A stretch of 7,956 bases of DNA from Euryarchaeota archaeon TMED117 (GTDB lineage: Archaea > Thermoplasmatota > Poseidoniia > Poseidoniales > Poseidoniaceae): positions 4,104 to 12,059 of the forward strand of contig NHFS02000007.1 in assembly GCA_002171315.2 (NCBI GenBank), given 5' to 3'. How positions within the stretch are numbered: the first letter of the stretch is position 1; every line of letters starts with the position of its first letter. The translations under genes were made by a program, and so were the position numbers. The notes under the pieces are model-generated. The model was not told the DNA's origin. It searched no databases and was given only the letters and a program-made list of their open reading frames with translations. Positions 1 to 5,755 of this stretch are shown piece by piece.

Positions 1-4
1 CACC

Positions 5-1402
5 ATGCGAAGACAACTTCTGGCCATGTTTGTCCTGTGCAGCATGCTTCTAGCAGGATGCTTCGGCTCGGGAGAATCCGTTGTGGAACAGGAGGAACAA
101 ACTTCAATGTGGGAAGACTACACATTGATCGATGAACAAGGTCATGAAACGCCAAAGGAGTTTATGACAATTGATTTACGAACCAACCAAAGTATGAATA
201 TGACGTGGGCTGTTTTTGATGCAACAAAGGGAGGAAATTGCTGTGAGCATTATCTTGCGACATCCGTTGATGGCTCGATATTCAACATCGGAGGCGAGTA
301 TCCTGTATGGTCTGTTGACAGAGGGCATGAATGGGATACATGGATGCCAGGAGTCACTCCTGACATTCAGTGCCGCACATTTGTACCAACAAATCCAGGA
401 CAAGAGGGGCTTGGAGAAGGTTCCATCGTTCAAGCAACAAATGGTGACATCATCTCTATGTCTTGGTTCCCCTATGTGGGAGGAGATTTGAAGCTCGACA
501 AATTCTATGCCATTTTGTATGACCAATCCGAGATGGAATGGAGATGGTGTTACAACCGAATCACGGAACCGTTCTATGATCGAAGTTGGCAAGTGGAAGT
601 CATTGGACCAATCTCATCATCACTTGGAGACGGGGAATGGGCCTCTCTTGTCGTCTCAAACTTCTGGCATCAAACTCAGAATGCTGGCGGGCAAATATCC
701 GTGGACGGTTTGAACTATTATCCTATACAGTTCCCAGGACGAGGTTCATCTCAGCCTTCCATCGACATTAATCTTGATTTCACCAACGACTCCTTAGATT
801 CCTATTGGGACGTAAACAAACCACACAAGGAGATGCGGGCATTTGCAGTCCCAAGTGGAGGGTTATTGTTCCCACAATATTTCGACAACGGAAACGCTGC
901 TTTTCTTGATACAACACTTTCATGGAATGAACTTGCAGTTCAATTTCCGAGTGAATACTGCCATCTCGATTCAACTGGTTCAATCCACTGCGTTGCAAAT
1001 TCGGGGAACACACTCACGCATTACCTCTCTCGCGATGGAGCTATGACCTGGACAAACCATACCTATGATATGTCACCTGTTGCGTCTGGAATAGAAGAAT
1101 GGGAGTTCCAAGGCAATGGAGATCACGATTTATTCGTTCTAAATGTTCGATATCAATCGGCAGCAGGACCCGATGTTGACGTTGTTTACCACACACGAGG
1201 CTACAGTCAAGACCTCTCTCCAGATACGTTGACGTTCATTGGCCAAGGTGATCTTGATTCAACTTCCGGGGCTGGAAATGATATCCGTTTCGACTTTGCG
1301 AGTCTAGCAATTCTTCCTGATGGAGGTGTCGTCGTTGCATACCATGATTCAACCGATGTGGACCCGTTGTTTGCGGTTGAGCTTAACCTCCCAGAACAAT
1401 GA
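5..1402 (+). CDS. Putative surface lipoprotein with BNR/Asp-box-like repeats
   Basis: This encodes a 465-residue exported protein of unknown specific function. The N-terminus is a lipoprotein signal: two arginines, a hydrophobic core (about residues 5-17) and lipobox LLAGC with Cys19 as the predicted lipid-modified residue, followed by a Gly/Ser/Glu-rich linker. The mature part is rich in Trp, Asp and Gly, as in beta-propellers. The best motif is SRDGAMTW at 342-349, close to the BNR/Asp-box consensus SxDGGxTW. Weaker echoes are TSVDGSIF (about 87-94), WSVDRGHEW (102-110) and SVDGLNYY (232-239). Near the C-terminus, LPDGGVVVAYHDS resembles the repeat strands of sialidase-type propellers. Cys319 and Cys329 could form a disulphide hairpin. 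No sialidase catalytic set can be identified, so it may be a binding or structural propeller rather than an enzyme. The ATG is chosen because it gives a complete lipoprotein signal; only four upstream bases are visible, so its promoter is outside the window. mutS2 follows 55 bp downstream on the same strand. Confidence 0.8.
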   Translation: MRRQLLAMFVLCSMLLAGCFGSGESVVEQEEQTSMWEDYTLIDEQGHETPKEFMTIDLRTNQSMNMTWAVFDATKGGNCCEHYLATSVDGSIFNIGGEYPVWSVDRGHEWDTWMPGVTPDIQCRTFVPTNPGQEGLGEGSIVQATNGDIISMSWFPYVGGDLKLDKFYAILYDQSEMEWRWCYNRITEPFYDRSWQVEVIGPISSSLGDGEWASLVVSNFWHQTQNAGGQISVDGLNYYPIQFPGRGSSQPSIDINLDFTNDSLDSYWDVNKPHKEMRAFAVPSGGLLFPQYFDNGNAAFLDTTLSWNELAVQFPSEYCHLDSTGSIHCVANSGNTLTHYLSRDGAMTWTNHTYDMSPVASGIEEWEFQGNGDHDLFVLNVRYQSAAGPDVDVVYHTRGYSQDLSPDTLTFIGQGDLDSTSGAGNDIRFDFASLAILPDGGVVVAYHDSTDVDPLFAVELNLPEQ

Positions 1403-1416
1403 TTTTCGTCTCTTCT
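1403..1416 (+). terminator. Pyrimidine-rich tract after the lipoprotein gene, possible weak terminator
   Basis: A run of T and C with one G (TTTTCGTCTCTTCT) starts directly after the TGA of the lipoprotein gene. Archaeal polymerase often terminates at T-rich non-template tracts without a hairpin, so this could give partial termination before mutS2. It is interrupted by C and G and is weak. The rest of the 55-bp gap shows no clear TATA box or Shine-Dalgarno sequence for mutS2, so read-through from the lipoprotein gene is equally plausible. Confidence 0.2.
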
Positions 1417-1457
1417 GAGCGTTATCCTCAAAAGCCCTTGACAAACGATGTTGTAGC

Positions 1458-3449
1458 ATGGTGCTTGCAACATTGCCCGGTATCGGCGATAGACTGATGA
1501 AACGACTGGATGCCCATTTTGGTGGTCGGGATGAAGTCATGCAGACATTGAAATCCGGTGACATATCCCGTATTGCAGAGGTCGAAGGAATCTCTGTGAA
1601 GCGCGCATTACAACTCGCAAGACAGGTTCATGGAAATGATGGAGCCTTCCTTGCCACAAAGGAATCTGAACGGTTGCATACACAATTAATAGAATCCCTT
1701 CAATCCTTTGCATCTTCTTCAGCCACATCATCAAGAATGCAGATGTTGATGCCTATGCATGAGATTGATCAACGTAGAACTCGCTGTTTGGATATGATGG
1801 ATTTTGCTAAAGCAGACAATCAAGCATATGAGCGATTGCAGCAAGTCTTCAAACAATTAGGTCATCCTCGAAAACCAAATCAACGATATGAGAGAGTCGT
1901 TGTTTCAAGAGATGAGCAACCAGATTGGTCATCGTTTGTTCGAGTATTACAGCCGAGCCCAAGTGAAAAATGGAATGATTACACCGTTTTCAAGACCGTT
2001 ACATGGATTGGGAATGATGGTCCTGATGAAGTTCCTCCCGGTTGGTTGGTTCTTCCTGCAAATGCAGAGAAAGAAATCATGGTACCGGAATACACAATTG
2101 ATTGGTTTAAGAACAATAAGAAGACCCTCTCCTGTCTGATTGAAATTCTTCAATGGAAGCAAGAATGGAAAGGTACTCTTCATCCAGTTTTAGAACAAAT
2201 TTTCACATCGACTGAGGGATTAGATGAACTTTCTGCATTGGTTTCAATGCTCGGGGATGCAGGTGATATCGAAAGCATGGAGCATGTTCGTGATGGTCTC
2301 TGGAAAGAATCCAAAGAACTTGAAGAGACTCTCAATAAGCGTATTGCGGAGGGAATGGAAACTGCATCTCTCGATCTTTCGGGTTCAGACATGCTCGCTG
2401 CATTAGCTGATGCTGCAACCTTCCAGAGAAAACTAGCACAAGCGACTGAAAATGTTATTGATGAAGCCTTGCAAGAAGGGAGAAAGGAAATGGCAGAATA
2501 TTTGCAAGTTACTGGGATTAATTGCCCTCATGACTTGTATTCTTCTTCTTGGCCTGTTAAAATAAAACGTTCCACTCTTGACCAAATTGACGCTGAACTT
2601 GAAAGAAGAATCAATGATTCACGTAGTGAACATCTCGTGCAATCCTCTCGAAAACTTGCTGCACTCAAGCCAAAATGTGAAATTGCTCTACGAACGCTCA
2701 TCGAACACGATATGTGGTACAGTATTTCTCGATGGGCATTGCATCATCAAGCAGAATTACCAGAACTTGTAAGCCATGGTGTTTGGTTCGAGGATGGAAG
2801 GCATCTCTTCATCGAGGGTATTGCTCAACCCGTCTCATATGGTCTTGGCGACGTTGCTCCTAATGGAGATCGTCAACCGATTGCGTTACTCACTGGAGCG
2901 AATAGTGGAGGGAAGACGACGCTTCTAGAACTGGTTGCACATATCACTCTCCTTGCGCACATGGGATTACCTGTTCCAGCCAAAAATGCGTTTGTTGGTC
3001 GCATCGAATCACTTCATGTTCTCGCAAAATCAGGAGGGACTCAGAGTGCTGGAGCCTTAGAAACAACCTTGGTCGAACTTGCACAAGTTGTTTGTAATGA
3101 CACACCCAAACTCATCCTAGCAGATGAATTGGAAGCGATTACAGAACCTGGTGCTGGTGCTCGAATTATTGCAGGCATGCTGCGTGCTGCTCAGCAACAA
3201 ACCAAGACAACAATGGTCCTTGTCACCCACTTAGCACCAGCTATTCTTGAAGCATATGGGGGCAAGGGCCTTCGAGTCGATGGTATTGAAGCAAATGGAT
3301 TGGATGAGCATCTCGAGCTTATTGTTGACCGGACTCCAAAGAGAAATTGTCTTGCCCGCTCCACACCAGAACTTATTGTACGTCGATTGGTTGAGCGTTC
3401 AAACGGTTCAGCGAAAGAGGTCTTTACTGACATCTTGTCATTGTTTTAA
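1458..3449 (+). CDS. mutS2: Archaeal MutS2-type DNA-binding ATPase
   Basis: This is a 663-residue intracellular protein of the archaeal MutS2 subfamily. The N-terminus holds two helix-hairpin-helix-like segments, LPGIGDRLMKRL (6-17) and ISRIAEVEGISVKRALQLA (about 36-54), expected to bind DNA non-specifically. The long middle (about 65-440) is helical and charged, matching the MutS core/lever and clamp region. The C-terminal MutS ATPase has Walker A GANSGGKTT (480-488, Lys486), a signature-like SGGTQSAGALETTLVE (525-540), Walker B LILADE (552-557, Asp556-Glu557) followed by LEAITEPGAGA, and a switch histidine in LVTHL (His591). There is no Smr nuclease domain, unlike bacterial MutS2, and no N-terminal mismatch-recognition domain as in MutS1. 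Family members have ATPase and DNA-binding activity, but a mismatch-repair role is not established. The frame is closed by a TGA at 1416-1418 and 1458 is the first ATG after it. No Shine-Dalgarno sequence is visible. It stands alone, without mutL, and its TAA abuts the convergent hydrolase stop. Confidence 0.92.
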   Translation: MVLATLPGIGDRLMKRLDAHFGGRDEVMQTLKSGDISRIAEVEGISVKRALQLARQVHGNDGAFLATKESERLHTQLIESLQSFASSSATSSRMQMLMPMHEIDQRRTRCLDMMDFAKADNQAYERLQQVFKQLGHPRKPNQRYERVVVSRDEQPDWSSFVRVLQPSPSEKWNDYTVFKTVTWIGNDGPDEVPPGWLVLPANAEKEIMVPEYTIDWFKNNKKTLSCLIEILQWKQEWKGTLHPVLEQIFTSTEGLDELSALVSMLGDAGDIESMEHVRDGLWKESKELEETLNKRIAEGMETASLDLSGSDMLAALADAATFQRKLAQATENVIDEALQEGRKEMAEYLQVTGINCPHDLYSSSWPVKIKRSTLDQIDAELERRINDSRSEHLVQSSRKLAALKPKCEIALRTLIEHDMWYSISRWALHHQAELPELVSHGVWFEDGRHLFIEGIAQPVSYGLGDVAPNGDRQPIALLTGANSGGKTTLLELVAHITLLAHMGLPVPAKNAFVGRIESLHVLAKSGGTQSAGALETTLVELAQVVCNDTPKLILADELEAITEPGAGARIIAGMLRAAQQQTKTTMVLVTHLAPAILEAYGGKGLRVDGIEANGLDEHLELIVDRTPKRNCLARSTPELIVRRLVERSNGSAKEVFTDILSLF

Positions 3450-3452
3450 TCA
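3447..3452. other. Abutting convergent stop codons of mutS2 and the S15-type hydrolase
   Basis: The mutS2 stop TAA (3447-3449, plus strand) and the hydrolase stop TGA (3450-3452 read on the minus strand) touch with no intervening base. Each gene's 3' untranslated region and any termination signal must therefore lie inside the coding sequence of the other. The only T-rich stretch near the junction is TTGTTTT at 3441-3447 on the plus strand, and there is no matching T tract on the minus strand just past 3450. Confidence 0.95.
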
Positions 3453-5255
3453 ACATTGACGAGACGTCTCTCCGCCGTATTCAATCATTGGAACTTGGAA
3501 AAGGTCGTCGCAGGTTCGATCGATAATCGGGAGCGTCAAGGTACTTTGAGCCCAGTCGATTGTAACTCCTCCTGATGCCATTGGTGATGGAACGTAATCT
3601 TCACCAGTTTGAGAAACAGTCAAGAGAATTCCATCTCCTGGCTGTAAGATAACATCCATTGGTAGGAATTCCATAAGTGCATTAACTGAAACAAATGGAG
3701 TGAGTACTTCTTGCCCATCTCTGCCGCCTGCATGGAATCTCAAATCCATTACAGCATGACCAAGGTGCATACCTGTGCCATCAGTCATCTCGATGAAAAG
3801 ATGTCCACCTGTCAGTCCAGGTGTTGCATCAATATGGAATGTAGGCATACCAACGATTCGAGTTTCCTCTTCAAACGGTCCGTAACTTAGGGTAACGCTG
3901 CTCGTAGCCGAGACTGTTGATCCAGATGGCGTTAAATCACTACCAACTAATTCTAGGTTTTCAACATCCATTGGAGGATATGTTTCTTCAAAACGCCATC
4001 CACCTTGATTATCCTGCATTTCGACTCCTAATGTCGGTGCGCGGCCTTCGCCTCTCAAATACCAATCAAACCAGTAGAGCATTTCATCAGCCCAATCCCA
4101 TCGAAGAGTGTACGGATATGCTTCCTCGCCACGACCAGAACTAAGGCTGCTATGTCCTTCAACCCGATCAGGATAATCATGAGCCCATTGTCCTGCTAAG
4201 GTTTTGACTTCTATACCAGCGTCTTCAACAATCTGATGGGCAGGGAATGTCATGTGTGGGTCAACATTCCAATCCTGCATTCCCTGAATAATGTAAACAG
4301 AACCATTGTAATTCTGGACCACTCGATCGAGGAATGAGCGTTCAGTCCAGTAACTGTTTCCAGCATAATCGACCATTCCGCCGCTGAGGTATGCTAGAGG
4401 GCCGTTTGCATATCCCTGAATATATCCTTCACAGAGATTGTGGCTGTCTTCTGTATCTCCATCAATTCCAAAGGAACCGTATACTCCATTGTGCATAATC
4501 ATGCCACGTGCTTCCATGCTCCCATTTCTCCACATGAGTTCATGAACACCAATAAGTCCAGACATCGGAACGATTGTTGCAAGATATGGATTTCCAAAGG
4601 TTGCTGCTTGCCAAGGAGTAGAGCCATCGTATGATTTACCAATAATTCCCACCTTTCCATTCGACCAAGATTGTGTTCCAAGCCATGTAACAGCCGCATC
4701 GATTCCACGTTGTTCATCTGTCCCCATGAGATCCATACAGTGGTTCGATTCACCGGTTCCGAATACAGAAACTTGAGCGACCCCATAGCCATGAGGAACA
4801 TAATTCTGAATGAGCATTTTACCAAGTCGGTCAGCTGGTGTGAGAGCATCCACATCACCGTCATCGTAGTACGGGCCAATTTCGGCAATTACTGGAACGA
4901 GACACTCAGTTGAAAGATTCTCAGTCGAACTGTAGTCACATCCTTCGATAACAGGCAACCACAATCCAAGATGAACTTCTGCGCCTCCTGCAGCGCCAGC
5001 CCCACCATCTGCAAGGGTAATGCTTGGTACAGGAACGTAAACAGACTGAACTGGTGCAGTCTCATACGTTCCATTTACGCTAACTCGAGAATAGATATCG
5101 GTATCATCGTATGCAATGTCAGTTCTATCCCATGGTTCAGGATATGAATCTTCAGCCACAACAGTTGAGGTATTCTCTAAGTCTTCACCAAAGCATCCAG
5201 TTAGAAGGCTCGGCAAGAGAAGGACTGCCAATAAAAAGCCGCTTCGCATGGTCAT
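3450..5255 (-). CDS. Lipid-anchored CocE/NonD (X-Pro dipeptidyl-peptidase S15-type) serine hydrolase
   Basis: This encodes a 601-residue exported alpha/beta-hydrolase. The signal has a hydrophobic core (about 6-17) and lipobox LLTGC with Cys21 as anchor, followed by an acidic linker. The catalytic domain (about 65-400) has the nucleophile elbow GKSYDG with Ser208, a probable acid Asp328 in IIQGMQDWNVDP and a probable base His359 in AGQWAHDY. VFGTGES (164-170) corresponds to the family's conserved RGxGxS segment, and Tyr129/Tyr130 in IGPYY sit where CocE-type enzymes place an oxyanion-hole Tyr. The C-terminal part (about 405-600) is a beta-rich jelly-roll typical of S15/CocE enzymes. Such enzymes cleave Xaa-Pro dipeptides, acyl esters or beta-lactam side chains; the substrate cannot be told here, though a surface peptidase role is plausible. 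An in-frame TAA two codons upstream limits the start to Met1 or Met3; Met3 gives an MRSG start like that of the other lipoprotein. Thioredoxin ends 33 bp upstream on the same strand, suggesting an operon. Confidence 0.9.
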   Translation of the reverse strand: MTMRSGFLLAVLLLPSLLTGCFGEDLENTSTVVAEDSYPEPWDRTDIAYDDTDIYSRVSVNGTYETAPVQSVYVPVPSITLADGGAGAAGGAEVHLGLWLPVIEGCDYSSTENLSTECLVPVIAEIGPYYDDGDVDALTPADRLGKMLIQNYVPHGYGVAQVSVFGTGESNHCMDLMGTDEQRGIDAAVTWLGTQSWSNGKVGIIGKSYDGSTPWQAATFGNPYLATIVPMSGLIGVHELMWRNGSMEARGMIMHNGVYGSFGIDGDTEDSHNLCEGYIQGYANGPLAYLSGGMVDYAGNSYWTERSFLDRVVQNYNGSVYIIQGMQDWNVDPHMTFPAHQIVEDAGIEVKTLAGQWAHDYPDRVEGHSSLSSGRGEEAYPYTLRWDWADEMLYWFDWYLRGEGRAPTLGVEMQDNQGGWRFEETYPPMDVENLELVGSDLTPSGSTVSATSSVTLSYGPFEEETRIVGMPTFHIDATPGLTGGHLFIEMTDGTGMHLGHAVMDLRFHAGGRDGQEVLTPFVSVNALMEFLPMDVILQPGDGILLTVSQTGEDYVPSPMASGGVTIDWAQSTLTLPIIDRTCDDLFQVPMIEYGGETSRQC

Positions 5256-5288
5256 CGGTTAAGGGACAAACATATGACGCTTTGCGCA

Positions 5289-5663
5289 TCATGATGACTC
5301 GTTGGATTCTTGGGCCTCGAGTTCAGCTCGTACTTCGTCCATGTCGAGAGATTGCAGTTTTCCGATGAGATCTCGCAGGGCCTCTTCAGGAAGAGCACCT
5401 GGTTGCATGAATACGCCTATACCGTCTTTGAAAGCCACCGTTGTAGGGATTGATCGAATACCGAAAGAGCCGGCAAGTGCTTGTTCAGCCTCTGTATCCA
5501 CCTTCGCAAATACGACGTCTGGGAATTCTTCTGAAACGCCTTCAAAAACGGGTGCATAGGCTCTACAAGGGCCACACCACTCAGCCCAAAAATCGATGAT
5601 GACAAGTTTGTTTTCTTCTATGATTTCATTGAATGAAGACCCGTGCAATGTAACTGTCGCCAT
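5289..5663 (-). CDS. trxA: Thioredoxin
   Basis: This is a 124-residue cytoplasmic thiol-disulphide oxidoreductase with a complete thioredoxin fold. The active site WAEWCGPC carries redox Cys30 and Cys33, preceded by the usual VIIDFWAEW strand. The cis-proline is Pro73 in IRSIPTTVAFKDG, and the final helix is LPEEALRDLIGKL. There is no signal peptide or membrane segment, so it should reduce intracellular disulphides using a thioredoxin reductase that is not in this window. The protein is slightly longer than the usual 105-110 residues because of an acidic tail after about residue 105 (SLDMDEVRAELEAQESNESS). The start is well set: an AGGAGG Shine-Dalgarno sequence lies 4 bases upstream of the ATG. 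It is probably the first gene of a two-gene operon with the lipoprotein hydrolase, 33 bp downstream. The symbol trxA is by family resemblance only. Confidence 0.95.
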   Translation of the reverse strand: MATVTLHGSSFNEIIEENKLVIIDFWAEWCGPCRAYAPVFEGVSEEFPDVVFAKVDTEAEQALAGSFGIRSIPTTVAFKDGIGVFMQPGALPEEALRDLIGKLQSLDMDEVRAELEAQESNESS

Positions 5664-5667
5664 AGAC

Positions 5668-5673
5668 CCTCCT
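5668..5673 (-). promoter_or_regulatory. Strong Shine-Dalgarno sequence of the thioredoxin gene
   Basis: Read on the minus strand, AGGAGG followed by GTCT precedes the thioredoxin ATG. It matches the anti-Shine-Dalgarno end of archaeal 16S rRNA. It is the only clear ribosome binding site in the window: the starts at 1458, 5255 and 5756 have none. Confidence 0.75.
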
Positions 5674-5683
5674 GTAGTTTAGA

Positions 5684-5691
5684 GTATATTT
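5684..5691 (-). promoter_or_regulatory. TATA-like element upstream of thioredoxin
   Basis: Read on the minus strand this is AAATATAC, the most TATA-like stretch in the divergent intergenic region. Its centre lies about 25 bases before the thioredoxin ATG. A usual archaeal TATA-to-start spacing would put transcription initiation on or next to the ATG, which would exclude the Shine-Dalgarno sequence from the mRNA. The element may therefore be fortuitous, or the spacing unusual. Confidence 0.3.
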
Positions 5692-5755
5692 GCCCATGCA
5701 TTCTCCCACGTTGCTGCATCGGCGGTTTCATGTGCTGTAACGTACCCCCAAGAAT

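Larger units (their letters stand above)
5664..5755. promoter_or_regulatory. Divergent intergenic control region between thioredoxin and the amidohydrolase
   Basis: These 92 bases separate two genes that start in opposite directions, so both promoters should be here or in the neighbouring coding sequence. The thioredoxin side holds the Shine-Dalgarno and TATA-like elements. On the amidohydrolase side I see no clear TATA box and no Shine-Dalgarno sequence before the ATG at 5756; that mRNA may be leaderless. A 5-base inverted repeat (ATGCA at 5696-5700 and TGCAT at 5715-5719) is too short to call an operator. Confidence 0.5.

Noticed and set aside
1438..1443. TTGACA, resembling a bacterial -35 box, before mutS2
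   Set aside because: No matching -10 box lies at the right distance before the start, and the genes look archaeal, where sigma-type promoters are not used.
3461..3470. Perfect 10-base palindrome GAGACGTCTC near the convergent stops
   Set aside because: It has no loop, lies inside the hydrolase coding sequence (codons for Glu-Thr-Ser-Arg) and has no T tract in the right place, so it is not a convincing terminator or operator.
4499..4888. 129-codon minus-strand open frame inside the hydrolase gene
   Set aside because: It lies in another frame of the same strand, fully inside the well-supported S15-type hydrolase, and its translation has no recognisable motif.
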